This document shows positions 7,865-15,446 of a DNA stretch of 64,000 bases, piece after piece. Every line of letters begins with the position of its first letter. The stretch's first letter is position 1. A model generated the notes under the pieces. It was not told the origin of the DNA and made no database searches. It worked only from the letters and a program-made list of their open reading frames with translations. Origin of the DNA: JAXLSZ01 sp046330315 (GTDB taxonomy: Bacteria; Actinomycetota; Thermoleophilia; Solirubrobacterales; 70-9); the NCBI GenBank assembly GCA_046330315.1, contig JAXLSZ010000009.1:186001-250000 (forward strand), in the 5' to 3' direction. The position numbers and the translations under genes were made by a program.

Positions 7865-9124
7865 TCAGTGCGTCGCGGTAACCACCTCTACCGGGACCCC
7901 GAAGTGCTTGACGCGCTCCGGCAGGTCGACGTGTAGCCAGTGCGAGACGTGGCTTGGCGGGGTCTCGAGGATGATCTCGTCGTAGCTGGTCCCCTTCAGC
8001 TCCTCGACGATGTCGTCATAGGCGTTGGGGCTGTTGGCCACCCGGCCGTTGACCTCCACACCCGCCGGCCCCTCCAGCACAGGCAGAGCCCGGGCGAGGA
8101 CGCTGTCGCCCTTGGGGTGATCGGGAGTTTCGCGGTCGAAGGCGATGTGGTCGGGGTTGGGCACGAGCATGAAGAATCTTGCCGGGCCCGCGGCGGCGCG
8201 GGCACGCACGGCGTCGAGGAGCGCGGGGGTCGCGTCGGTCTTGTTGGTTACGACGAGGATGCGGGGCCCCGCGCCGGGCGCCTCGGCCTTCCGCCGCCGG
8301 GCCATTGCCGGAATCACGTCCACCTTGCTCATCGCCAGGTAGACGACCAGTGCCAGGATCGTGCCGAGGAAGATGAAGCTTGTCACCGTCGTGCCCAGAC
8401 CGAGGCCTCCGTCGGCCTTCGGCTGGGACATGTAGTCGCCGATCGACGCCCCCAGCGGCCGGGTGAGGATGTAGGCGACCCAGAAGGAGAGGATCGCGTT
8501 GAGGCGGAAACGGAAGTGAGCCACCGCGACCACCGCGATCGCGGCCGCGAACAGCAGCAGTGCGTTGAGGTAGCCGAGATTGGCCTGCTCGGAAATGAGG
8601 TCACCGGCCGAGGTCCCCAGCGCGAAGGTGAAGAGGACCGCGGCCCAGTAGAAGGCCTCGCGCCGGGTGGTGAAGATGGTGTGGATCGAGAGGGTGCGCT
8701 CGCTCGCGTACCAGACCGCGAAGGTGATCGTGAGGGCGATGCTGAAGACAATCGTGGTCGTCTGCAGCGGGACGCCGTAGCCGTCGACCAGGTTGTCGCT
8801 GATCAGGGTTCCGACGACGCTGATCAGCACGACCGAGAGCCAGTAGATCCCGGGCTTGTAGCGGTCGGAGAGGAACTGGAAGACCAGGGCGACGATCAGA
8901 ACGCCGCTCATCACGTAGCTGGTGCCGCTCAGGCCGAGGCCGAGATTTGTGTTCAGGAAGTCCGCAGCAGTCTCCCCGACCGTCGTGCAGAGGACCTTGA
9001 TGATCCAGAAATACAGCGTGATCTCGGGGACCTTGTTCAGCATCCGCCGCCCGATCGACTCGGCCGGGCCGGATTCTTCGCGCTGGAGCCGGGGCGGTTC
9101 CTGCGTGTGGGTGGTCGTGCTCAT
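7865..9124 (-). CDS. COG4705-type membrane protein fused to a universal-stress-like C-terminal domain
   Basis: 419 residues. After a short polar N-terminus the sequence NKVPEITLYFWIIKVLCTTV begins a run of about eight transmembrane helices up to about residue 275. The KVPE..YWxxK..xTTxGE motif and the internally repeated helix pattern fit the uncharacterised COG4705 membrane family. A basic linker (MARRRKAE) leads to a soluble domain of about 135 residues (GPRILVVTNKTD to the end) with a Rossmann-like USP pattern: ILVVTN start, LARALPVLEG, DDIVEELKGTSYDEIILETPP and VPVEVV end. It is upstream of the lipoprotein operon and could be cotranscribed with it (26-base gap). Function unknown; a regulated transporter is possible. 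Confidence 0.8.
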   Translation of the reverse strand: MSTTTHTQEPPRLQREESGPAESIGRRMLNKVPEITLYFWIIKVLCTTVGETAADFLNTNLGLGLSGTSYVMSGVLIVALVFQFLSDRYKPGIYWLSVVLISVVGTLISDNLVDGYGVPLQTTTIVFSIALTITFAVWYASERTLSIHTIFTTRREAFYWAAVLFTFALGTSAGDLISEQANLGYLNALLLFAAAIAVVAVAHFRFRLNAILSFWVAYILTRPLGASIGDYMSQPKADGGLGLGTTVTSFIFLGTILALVVYLAMSKVDVIPAMARRRKAEAPGAGPRILVVTNKTDATPALLDAVRARAAAGPARFFMLVPNPDHIAFDRETPDHPKGDSVLARALPVLEGPAGVEVNGRVANSPNAYDDIVEELKGTSYDEIILETPPSHVSHWLHVDLPERVKHFGVPVEVVTATH

Positions 9125-9279
9125 CGTGCCTTCCGTTATTCGCTGTTGGAGCGACAGGTTGGCGGGGGGCGCCTGAACGTTTCCTGAGAGAGTCGGACAA
9201 TGGGGGTGCGTTTCGCGCCCGGGCGCGGGCCGCGATTCGCCCGTGTCAGAAAAGCACCCCGTGGCGCGACCCCTCTTCC

Positions 9280-10536
9280 ATGCAGATAGACACCAAGCTG
9301 GACTTCAACCTGATCTCCCTCGAACAGGCGGAGACGATCCACGCCATGCTCGAGCTCACCGCTCCCGACCTCCCCGGCGAGCGCCGCCGCGACCCCGCGA
9401 CCCTTCAGGTCGTCCTCGATCGCAGCGGCTCGATGGCCGGCGGCGCCCTTCACTCCTCGCTGGTCGCGATCGACTCCCTGCTCGGGCGGCTGCTCCCCGA
9501 CGACCACTTCGGGCTGGTCGTCTTCGACGACGAGGTGGCCGTCGCGGTGCCAGCCGGCGAGCTCGGCGACCCCGCGTCCGCCCGCGCTCTCCTGCGCCGG
9601 ATTGGCCCCGGCGGGATGACCAACCTCTCCGGCGGCCTGCTGCGCGGCATCCAGGAGGCCCAGCGGGTGGCCGGCGAGGGCGGCGCGACCGTGGTGCTGC
9701 TCTCAGACGGCCACGCCAACCAGGGCGTCACCGACCACGCCGGCCTCGCCGAGTTCGCCGCCGGCGCCTACCGGGGCGGCATCGCCACCTCGACGATCGG
9801 CATCGGCCGCGGCTATGACGAGGACCTGATGGAGGCGATCGCCCGCGGCGGCCAGGGCAACTCGAGCTTTGGCGAGGACGGCGACGAGGCCGGGGCCCAG
9901 CTCGCCTCCGAGGTGGAGGGCCTGCTCGAGCAGAGCGTGCAGGCCGCGAGCCTCACCGTCCGGCCCGCGGCGCCGGTCAGCGCCGTGCGCCTCTACAACG
10001 ACCTGCCCACCAGCCCCCTCGACGGCGGCTTCGTGGCCGAGCTGGGCGGCCTCTACGGCGAGGAGACCCGCCGCCTGGTCCTCGAGATCGACGTGCCGGG
10101 GATCGCCGCGCTCGGCCCGGCCCGGGTCTGCGAGTTGGAGCTGCGCTGGGTCGAGGTCGAGGCCATGGAGCAGAAGGTCGCGAGGATCCCGGTCAACGTC
10201 AACGTCGTCCCCGGGGACCAGGCCGCCGGCCGGGTCCCCGACGCCGAGGTCTCGACCGAGGTCGCCTACCAGCGCGCCCAGCGCTCCAAGAAGGAGGCCT
10301 CCGAGGAGATCCGCCGCGGCGACATCCTCGCGGCCCAGCACTGCTACGACGCGGCCCGCGCCGACCTGGCCAGTGCCCGCCGCCGCGCCCCCAGGCGCCT
10401 GCACGACGACCTCGACCAGGAGATCGAGATGCTCGCCCGCCTCTCCGAGGAGAGCGCCCGCGACCGCTTCGCCGCCCGCAAGCGCTCGATCTCCGACTAC
10501 CACCTCAAGGCGCGGAGGAGGGGGCGGCGATATTGA
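9280..10536 (+). CDS. von Willebrand factor A domain protein
   Basis: 418 residues. The VWA fold occupies about 40-215, with an intact metal-ion-dependent adhesion site: DRSGSM at 47-52, a Thr in GGMTNLSGG and an Asp in LLSDGHANQG. A beta-rich segment (about 225-330) resembling the domain that follows VWA in VIT/YfbK-like proteins comes next, and a helical, basic C-terminus (EEIRRGDILAAQ onwards). There is no signal peptide, so it is probably cytoplasmic and works as a divalent-cation-dependent protein-binding module. Its stop overlaps the TTG start of the next gene (TTGA), which implies tight coupling. I see no good ribosome site before ATG 9280. Confidence 0.88.
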   Translation: MQIDTKLDFNLISLEQAETIHAMLELTAPDLPGERRRDPATLQVVLDRSGSMAGGALHSSLVAIDSLLGRLLPDDHFGLVVFDDEVAVAVPAGELGDPASARALLRRIGPGGMTNLSGGLLRGIQEAQRVAGEGGATVVLLSDGHANQGVTDHAGLAEFAAGAYRGGIATSTIGIGRGYDEDLMEAIARGGQGNSSFGEDGDEAGAQLASEVEGLLEQSVQAASLTVRPAAPVSAVRLYNDLPTSPLDGGFVAELGGLYGEETRRLVLEIDVPGIAALGPARVCELELRWVEVEAMEQKVARIPVNVNVVPGDQAAGRVPDAEVSTEVAYQRAQRSKKEASEEIRRGDILAAQHCYDAARADLASARRRAPRRLHDDLDQEIEMLARLSEESARDRFAARKRSISDYHLKARRRGRRY

Positions 10537-11240
10537 GCGAGCGCTCGACAGCCTCCACCCCCGCTCGCGAGGACCTCGCGACCCGCGGGGCCAACCTGGT
10601 GCAGACGCTGCTCGTCCAAACCGAGGAGCGCCAGCCCCAGGACCCCGACGCGGCCCCGGCGACGCTGGTAGCGCGCGTCTTCGCCGAGCTTGCGCAGACC
10701 GCGGCCGCGCTGGGGGAGTTTGCTCCCGGTGAGTCGGGCAGCATCCTCTGCGCGGGGTGGTTCGCGTCCACCTCCGCGTTCGCGCTCTCGGCGATCGCCC
10801 GCATCCATCCCGAGTTGCGCGACGAGTCGCCGGCCACGGCCAAGAACCTGCTGATCGCGGGCCTGGACGAGGACCTCGCGCAGTGGCTGGAGGAGGATGA
10901 GAGGCGGCAGGATCTCACCCCCGAGGGATGGCTGAGGGCGACGACCGCGCTGCTCTTCGGGGCGGCGAACGGGGTCGTCGTCCTGGAGGGACTCCGCTGG
11001 GAGCCGGCGGATGGTCCGGACGAGGAGCGCTACTGGGACACCCCTGAGGGCCAGAGCACCGAGGAGGCGATTTCCGACGCGCTCCTCCAGGCCGCCGTCG
11101 CCGCCGCCGCGGCGGCGCAGTGGTGCGCCGAGCGCTTCGACGAGCTTCCGGAGTCCGAGCCCGATGACGAGGTCGGCGAGGTCGGGAGCGGCTGCCAGGG
11201 AGGCGCCGCGAGCGACGATTGCAAGATCGCCGGCTTCTAG
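10533..11240 (+). CDS. Hypothetical protein coupled to the VWA gene
   Basis: 235 residues starting at TTG 10533, inside the VWA stop codon and behind a GGAGG stretch near 10515. The protein is mostly helical and Ala/Glu-rich, with an acidic tail (ESEPDDEVGEVGSG). There are no membrane segments and no motif I recognise. The overlap with the VWA gene suggests the two proteins work together, perhaps as a VWA protein and a helical partner. The gene converges with the small minus-strand gene at 11237, the two sharing four bases at their ends. Confidence 0.65.
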   Translation: MSERSTASTPAREDLATRGANLVQTLLVQTEERQPQDPDAAPATLVARVFAELAQTAAALGEFAPGESGSILCAGWFASTSAFALSAIARIHPELRDESPATAKNLLIAGLDEDLAQWLEEDERRQDLTPEGWLRATTALLFGAANGVVVLEGLRWEPADGPDEERYWDTPEGQSTEEAISDALLQAAVAAAAAAQWCAERFDELPESEPDDEVGEVGSGCQGGAASDDCKIAGF

Positions 11241-11551
11241 GCGCGAACCAGCTCGGCGCGGTCGAGGCCGGCGGGCCGCACCTCGATCCGCACCACCTCG
11301 GCGCCGGTCAGGCCGGCTCGGCCGATTGCCGCATCGAGCAACGGCCGCCCGCGCTGCAGCGCTCGATCGGCATCCTCGGCGCCCACGCAGATGGTGAGGT
11401 GGAGCACGCCGCTCGTGAAATCGGCATCGACGACCGGCTCGAGCTCCACCTCGTCTGCTTCCAGGGCGGTGATCACCAGCTCCGCATTGCCCTCCGCGAC
11501 CGCTCGCCTGCCCGCCTCCGCAAGGCCAATTGTCAGCTCGAATTCCCTCAT
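11237..11551 (-). CDS. Small conserved alpha/beta protein (intact copy of the 655-757 relic)
   Basis: 104 residues from ATG 11551, preceded by GGAAGGGACG. The sequence alternates strands and helices: MREFELTIGLAEAGRRAVAE, then ELVITALEADEVELEPVVDA, LHLTICVGAEDADRALQRG and EVVRIEVRPAG. The two-fold pattern of beta-strand, helix and Asp/Glu-rich strand suggests a ferredoxin-like fold such as an ACT/GlnB-like sensor, but I cannot name the family. A longer upstream reading is open, but homology with the duplicated 5' end at 729 supports ATG 11551. It is divergent from the ARPP-1-like gene. Confidence 0.7.
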   Translation of the reverse strand: MREFELTIGLAEAGRRAVAEGNAELVITALEADEVELEPVVDADFTSGVLHLTICVGAEDADRALQRGRPLLDAAIGRAGLTGAEVVRIEVRPAGLDRAELVRA

Positions 11552-11666
11552 CGTCCCTTCCATACGAAACGTAGCGCCGCGACTCCGCCAAGAGGGGTGC
11601 GCCGGTGCCGCGTCAGAAATCCGCGGCAGGCCACGACTCCCCGACCACCAACCCGAAAGGCAGCCG

Positions 11667-12722
11667 ATGACACACACGACCGACGCAGACCCCAACGCCG
11701 AAGCCGCTACCCAGACGGACTCGATCGCCAACCTCCTGGCCGAGCCCCTGCGGGTTGGCGAGCCGGTGCGGATCGAGAACCTGACCGTCTTCCCGCTGTT
11801 CGGGCCCGGGCCGCGGCTGGACTACGTCTCCTTCGCCCAGGGGCGCGAGGACGGCGTGCGGGTGGGGGAGATCGAGGGCCGCGCCTCGGTCAACGACCTG
11901 GTGGTCGAGAACCGAAGCGGGGAGATCGTCCTGCTGTACGAGGGCGAGGAGGTCCTCGGGGCCCAGCAGAACCGCACCTTCGACGTCTCGGCGCTGGTCG
12001 CGCCCGGCGCCAAGGTGAGGATGCCGGTGAGCTGCATGGAGGCTGGGCGCTGGGACGGCCGGCGCAATCGGGAGGAGATGCTCCCCGCCCCGCAGACCGC
12101 CAACCCGCGCATCCGTCGCGCCAAGGCGCTGCAGGTGAACGCCGTGCTCGCGGCGGGCCCTGCCCGCGCCATGCAGGCCGATGTCTGGGACGAGGTCGCC
12201 CACGAGCGCGCCCGCCACGCCGCTCACTCTCCGACCGGCGCGATGAACGACGTCTACGAGCACCGCCGCGACCGCCTGCGGCGGATCGAGGCGGCCGCTC
12301 CCTGCCAGGAGGGCCAGGTCGGCTCGATCGCCGCGATCAACGGCTCGATGCGGGTGCTCGACTACGCCAGCCGCCCCGACGTCTACCGCTCGCTGCACGG
12401 CCGCCTCGTCCAGGGCTACGGCCTGGACGCGCTGGCCGAGGAGCAGGACGGCCGGCCCGCCGATGCCTCGCTGGAGACCGCCCGCGGCTTCGCCCTGCTG
12501 GCCGGGGAGGCGCCAATCTCCAGCCGCCGGCCCGGGTGCGGCCTCGGCGAGGAGGTCCGCTTCGCCGCCCATGCGGCAACCGGCAGTGGCCTCGCCAACC
12601 GGGGCGAGCTGATCCAGCTCTCCGTCTTCCCCGACCAGGGTGACGGCGACTCCGGCTCCTCGCGCCGCCCAGGCCCGCGACCGGGCCGGGTGCGCCGGCC
12701 CTCCCGGCGGCGCCGGCTCTAG
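11667..12722 (+). CDS. ARPP-1/DUF6569 family protein
   Basis: 351 residues from ATG 11667 with an AAAGG ribosome site. After a polar N-terminus come EPVRIENLTVFPLFGPG, a repeat-like VEIEG/VNDLVVENRSG pattern and LLYEGEEVLGAQQNRTFDVS. This is the beta-rich core seen in the ARG-and-rhodanese-phosphatase-associated (ARPP-1) domain family, whose biochemical role is unknown. Residues 90-130 contain VPVSCMEAGRW, a conserved-looking Cys/Trp patch. The last 25 residues are Arg/Pro-rich and low complexity. No signal peptide is present. It follows the divergent small gene and has no obvious operon partner. Confidence 0.75.
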   Translation: MTHTTDADPNAEAATQTDSIANLLAEPLRVGEPVRIENLTVFPLFGPGPRLDYVSFAQGREDGVRVGEIEGRASVNDLVVENRSGEIVLLYEGEEVLGAQQNRTFDVSALVAPGAKVRMPVSCMEAGRWDGRRNREEMLPAPQTANPRIRRAKALQVNAVLAAGPARAMQADVWDEVAHERARHAAHSPTGAMNDVYEHRRDRLRRIEAAAPCQEGQVGSIAAINGSMRVLDYASRPDVYRSLHGRLVQGYGLDALAEEQDGRPADASLETARGFALLAGEAPISSRRPGCGLGEEVRFAAHAATGSGLANRGELIQLSVFPDQGDGDSGSSRRPGPRPGRVRRPSRRRRL

Positions 12723-12733
12723 GATCCCGCGCC

Positions 12734-12964
12734 GTGGGCGAAGCCCCCGCACAGGACCCGCCGGGCCAGAGCGGCTGGGTCCTGTGCCCGGGGTGCCAGC
12801 AGCGAAGCGGCCCGCCCGGGGCGCTCTGCCCGGACTGCGGCTCGCGCCTGCCCGAGCCCGAGCGCGCCGGCTCGGGCTGCGCGGTCGCCCTGATCGGCGC
12901 CCTGGTGGTCTCGCCGGTTCCCAGTCATCTGTTGATCCACGATCACCTGAATGGATGCCGGTGA
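12734..12964 (+). CDS. Small zinc-ribbon protein, probably truncated
   Basis: GTG start at 12734, with a -10-like TAGGAT at 12720-12725 eight bases upstream, suggesting leaderless transcription. Residues 18-36 hold two Cys pairs (CPGCQ and CPDCG), a classic short zinc ribbon. A hydrophobic stretch GCAVALIGALVV then begins, as in membrane-anchored zinc-ribbon proteins, but the sequence breaks into SPVPSHLLIHDHLNGCR and stops. The helix is too short to span a membrane, so I infer a deletion or rearrangement at about 12908 that fused the gene to the upstream flank of the next one. Confidence 0.55.
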   Translation: MGEAPAQDPPGQSGWVLCPGCQQRSGPPGALCPDCGSRLPEPERAGSGCAVALIGALVVSPVPSHLLIHDHLNGCR

Positions 12965-13265
12965 CCGAGTCCTGCGCCAGACGACGGATCCCGATGGACG
13001 TACGGTCGTCCTCCTCAGGCGAATCTGGGAGCGCAAGATCGTCCTCAGCCGCCCGGAACTTGGCGAGCATCTCGACGCCGTGGTCGAAGCGGTCAGTGCC
13101 CCGGACCATGCCGAGGACGACCCGCTCGAGCGCCGCCGCCGCTTCTACCGACGAACCGCGGGACCCAGCCGGTAGCTGATGGTCGTCGTAAGCTACGAGC
13201 AGGAACCGGGGCGGATCATCACCGCCCTGGCCAACCGAAAGGACCCCGCACGATGGAGGCCGTGA
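12951..13265 (+). pseudogene. Nuclease-like small protein (PBECR/EndoU-ColicinE5-like?) with an internal amber codon
   Basis: The frame from ATG 12951 reads RTVVLLRRIWERKIVLSRPE, then DPLERRRRFYRRTAGPSR, meets TAG at 13173-13175, and continues in the same frame as LMVVVSYEQEP and IITALANRKDPARW to TGA 13265. The pattern (IW.eKI...HPEl, RRR.FYR, VVVSYE, ITAf..R) resembles a family of small RNase-fold proteins often found beside DUF2283 genes; that family name is tentative. A Trp codon (TGG) at the TAG would restore one full-length protein of 104 residues. The downstream DUF2283 gene begins 13 bases before its end. Confidence 0.6.
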
Positions 13266-13549
13266 ACATCTCCATAGGGCCCCTGGAGTTCGACCACGCC
13301 GACTATGACGCCGAGGGCGACGTGCTCTACCTGCACATCGGAGAGCCGGTCGAGGCCGAGGGCGAGGAGACTCCCGAGGGCCATGTGGTGGGCTTCTCGC
13401 CGGGTACCCCGCGGGTCGTCGGGCTGACCCTGATCGGCGCCCGCAGGCTGATCGAGCGCGACGGTCGTCTGGTCGTGACGATCCCAGAGAGGGTCGAGGC
13501 AAGCGCCGAGGATCTGGCTCCGGCGCTCGGCGTCGCAAGCGCGGGTTGA
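13253..13549 (+). CDS. DUF2283 family protein
   Basis: 98 residues from ATG 13253, overlapping the end of the interrupted nuclease-like gene. The core YDAEGDVLYLHIGEPVEAEG followed by VGFSPGTPRVVGLTLIGARR is the DUF2283 signature (YD...DvLYi.f, G..v..D....v.GieI.na). Such proteins are short, beta-rich and of unknown role, and often pair with small toxin-like or nuclease-like proteins, in which case they could act as an antitoxin or immunity partner. The partner here appears to be interrupted by a stop codon. The SAM riboswitch follows about 58 bases downstream. Confidence 0.8.
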   Translation: MEAVNISIGPLEFDHADYDAEGDVLYLHIGEPVEAEGEETPEGHVVGFSPGTPRVVGLTLIGARRLIERDGRLVVTIPERVEASAEDLAPALGVASAG

Positions 13550-13606
13550 GGCCTCCTCGCTGAAGTCCACCCCAACCGTGACCACCGCGCGTTAACCTGC
13601 AGTACT

Positions 13607-13709
13607 GACCATCAAGAGCGGTTGAGGGATCCGGCCCTTTGACGCCGCAGCAACCGACCGAGACCTCCGGGTCGAGGAACGGTGCTAACGCCGGAACCGA
13701 TGGAGGTGA
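13607..13709 (+). promoter_or_regulatory. SAM riboswitch (S-box, SAM-I/IV clan)
   Basis: The conserved elements occur in order and at the right spacing: ATCAAGAG (13611-13618), GAGGGATCCGGCCCTTTGA (13624-13642), GCAGCAACC, a variable hairpin GACCGAGACCTCCGGGTC and GGTGCTAACGCC (13681-13692). Stem P1 pairs CCATC (13609-13613) with GATGG (13699-13703). The second arm of P1 shares its last two bases with the GGAGGTG ribosome site (13702-13708) of the next gene. SAM binding should stabilise P1 and hide the site, giving translational OFF control; no terminator with a U-run is seen. Confidence 0.9.
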
Positions 13710-13714
13710 ATGAA

Positions 13715-13885
13715 GTGACTTTCAGCGAGCCGTACCGGACGATCACGGTCGAGCCCGTGATCGCGCCCGAACGAAAGCCCGAGCCCAAAGAGCGGCCCGA
13801 CCCAGCTCCCGACCGTGAGCCCGAGCGAGAGCCGGCGCGCGAGCCCGCCAAGGCGGGCGCCATCACGGGCGGAGCCGCCCGGTGA
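13715..13885 (+). CDS. 56-residue Pro/Glu-rich small protein under the SAM riboswitch
   Basis: GTG 13715 lies six bases after GGAGGTG, the only good ribosome site. An in-frame ATG at 13700 lies inside riboswitch stem P1 and is less likely. The product begins MTFSEPYRTITVEPV and then becomes a charged Pro/Glu/Arg tract (PEPKERPDPAPDREPEREPA) ending ITGGAAR. There is no signal peptide or known domain. The stop overlaps the next gene's GTG start (GTGA 13882-13885), so translation of the downstream protein is probably coupled. Because SAM riboswitches normally control methionine, cysteine or SAM genes, this unit may have such a role, but nothing in the peptide shows it. Confidence 0.6.
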   Translation: MTFSEPYRTITVEPVIAPERKPEPKERPDPAPDREPEREPAREPAKAGAITGGAAR

Positions 13886-14505
13886 GGGGCCTTCGGGCCG
13901 CTCGGGCCGCCACCCACAGGCCGGCGGGCCCGCCGCTCTTCGCGCCGGGCAGGCTCTTCGGCGTCAGGGGCTGGAGGATCGTCAAGAGGGAGCAGGGCGC
14001 GCTGCGACTGGGCGGCTACAGGGCGGAGCCCTGGCAGGCCGACGGCCGCAGCACCTGGGCGCGCTGCATCGCCGGATCCGGGCACCCGGGCGGTGAGGCG
14101 GCGCCGGCCGGCGGCTGCACCTGCGGCCTCTACGCCATGCACCCCTGGGCGATTGGCGACGAGTGGCCCTGGGCCGATCTCGCGGCAAGCGGCCCCGCCG
14201 CCGAGCTCGGCGCGATCGGAATCGTCGAGGCGTGGGGGAAGGTGCAGGTCCACCGCGAGGGCTTCAGGGCCCAGTACGCGCGCCCGGTGCGCCTCGCCCT
14301 GGTCGGCGTCGGGCGCGACACCGCCTACGGCCGGCTGGTCGAGGACCTGGCGATCGCCCACCGCACCGGGCTGCTCGAGTTCGGCGACCGGGACCGACTC
14401 CAGGCCCACTGCGAGGCGGAGGGGATGGGGATCGCGCCGGAGACAGCCGAGTCGCTGATCGGCGAGGCCGACCCCGGAGCCGCGCGCGTGGACCGGTCCG
14501 GATAG
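13882..14505 (+). CDS. Conserved hypothetical protein with a GCTCGLYA motif, under SAM riboswitch
   Basis: 207 residues from GTG 13882, overlapping the 56-residue gene. Features seen: a Trp-rich N-terminal part (GVRGWRIVKREQG), a cysteine motif GGCTCGLYAMHPW at about 76-88, and GAIGIVEAWGKVQVHREGFR followed by AQYARPVRLALV. The combination of C-x-CGiYA with GiVe.WG.V..H..GfRA.YA.P is a pattern of widespread actinobacterial proteins of unknown function. The C-terminus is helical. As the last gene of a riboswitch-controlled unit it is a candidate for an uncharacterised role in sulfur or methyl-group metabolism, but the link is only positional. Confidence 0.7.
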   Translation: MRGLRAARAATHRPAGPPLFAPGRLFGVRGWRIVKREQGALRLGGYRAEPWQADGRSTWARCIAGSGHPGGEAAPAGGCTCGLYAMHPWAIGDEWPWADLAASGPAAELGAIGIVEAWGKVQVHREGFRAQYARPVRLALVGVGRDTAYGRLVEDLAIAHRTGLLEFGDRDRLQAHCEAEGMGIAPETAESLIGEADPGAARVDRSG

Positions 14506-14564
14506 GGGGTCGGTCGGTCCCTGGGTTCAGGGCGCTGAGACACGGCGAGTTGCGTGTCTGATCA

Positions 14565-14798
14565 TCAGGAAACCGTGAGCTGCAGGTTCTGGATGTCCCC
14601 TGCGGCGTCCTCGCCCGTGAGTGGCTCGCTCAGGGAGGTCACGTACTCCAGAAGGGCGTCGCGGAGCAGCTCCTCGGCCCCGGCGCGCGTCGGCGCGGCG
14701 GTGATGACCTCGGGCAGTTCGCGAATCCGGGCCTGTACCCAGTCGTCCTCGACGGTCTCAAAGACCGCCGTCAATGCGAGCTCGCTTGCAATTGACAA
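14565..14798 (-). CDS. HicB-like small protein (possible antitoxin)
   Basis: The core reads LTAVFETVEDDWVQARIREL followed by PEVITAAPTRAGAEELLRDALLEYV. This matches the HicB pattern of a beta-strand, an aromatic strand, PG/PE-v.t.g.T.eEA, and a helix. I take TTG 14798 as start; TTG 14774 and GTG 14813 are alternatives, and none has a clear ribosome site. No HicA-like toxin gene is adjacent, so it is an orphan or a relic. Bases 14800-15065 upstream hold no convincing gene; a plus-strand stretch reading PEFALLDHTVRLEEA and GDHALLVSDLRLAG could be a fragment of a flavin-reductase-like domain. Confidence 0.55.
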   Translation of the reverse strand: MSIASELALTAVFETVEDDWVQARIRELPEVITAAPTRAGAEELLRDALLEYVTSLSEPLTGEDAAGDIQNLQLTVS

Positions 14799-15065
14799 AG
14801 GGTACCCGGGCACAGGCTCAAGGTCGAAGGATTCCGCGCAAACAGAACCGCCCAGGCCGAGAGGCCCGAGCAATCTGCCGGCAGCTAGGTGTGCCCGTCG
14901 TCTGAGGGCGACGCCCGAGTTCGCCCTGCTCGACCACACGGTCAGGCTTGAGGAGGCGCAGAAGGCCGGCGGCGACCACGCGCTGCTGGTGTCTGACCTG
15001 CGGCTCGCCGGACGCGGCTCGGCGCAGCCCGGTGCGGCGCTCCCGTCCGCCGCAACCGTTCCGAA

Positions 15066-15446
15066 CTAGGCGGCGGCGAGGTCCGCGGCTGCCTCGATCT
15101 CGACCCCGCTGGGGTAGAGGTTCCCCAGCCCGGTGACGTTCAGCACCCCGGCGATCGCGCCGACCGCGGCCTCGGCCGCGTGAGCCTCGTCGTCGGAGTC
15201 GACAGCGAGCGTGACGATCGCGAGATCCTCTTCGTCCCAGGAGAGGACCGGGCCCAGATCCCGGTGCCGGGTCTCGAGGAGCCCGATGAATCGCTCCCAC
15301 GCCGCCTCGTCACGATCGCGGAACGGATAAACCCAGATAAGCCTGTCAAACCACCGCGTGCGTGCACCTGTGGAGCCGGATTTGACGGAACCGCTACTTG
15401 ACGAATATACGTTTATACGTCTAACCTCAGCAGATGCTCTTCGCAA
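15066..15446 (-). CDS. Hypothetical protein, N-terminus uncertain (possibly truncated)
   Basis: The credible part begins RWFDRLIWVYPFRDRDEAAW (about 15350 downwards) and runs through GPVLSWDEEDLAIVTLAVDS to the stop at 15066. It is a tidy alternation of strands and helices of about 95 residues. No ATG or GTG lies in frame near the natural domain start; the nearest is TTG 15446, inside the Fic gene, and the stretch between is AT-rich promoter DNA of the Fic gene. I infer that its original start was lost when the Fic module arrived, leaving a 5'-truncated gene. Not recognised as a family. Confidence 0.45.
   Translation of the reverse strand: MRRASAEVRRINVYSSSSGSVKSGSTGARTRWFDRLIWVYPFRDRDEAAWERFIGLLETRHRDLGPVLSWDEEDLAIVTLAVDSDDEAHAAEAAVGAIAGVLNVTGLGNLYPSGVEIEAAADLAAA
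15382..15427 (+). promoter_or_regulatory. Promoter and possible operator of the fic gene
   Basis: Two overlapping sigma70-like promoters are visible: TTGACG (15382-15387), 18 bases, TATACG (15406-15411); and TTGACG (15398-15403), 18 bases, TAACCT (15422-15427). The second would place the RNA start at the ATG of the Fic gene (15434), six bases after the -10, so the mRNA may be leaderless. A direct repeat TATACGT at 15406-15412 and 15414-15420 sits between the elements and may be an operator. The stretch is conspicuously AT-rich for this genome. Confidence 0.6.

Noticed and set aside
11613..13538. Minus-strand frame of 641 codons antisense to the ARPP-1-like gene
   Set aside because: Arg/Pro/Gly-rich shadow frame typical of GC-rich DNA; the plus-strand gene has clear family sequence and a ribosome site.
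14893..15069. Plus-strand fragment similar to a flavin-reductase end
   Set aside because: Only about 30 residues look family-like, with no start; too short to claim, so mentioned only under the HicB-like entry.
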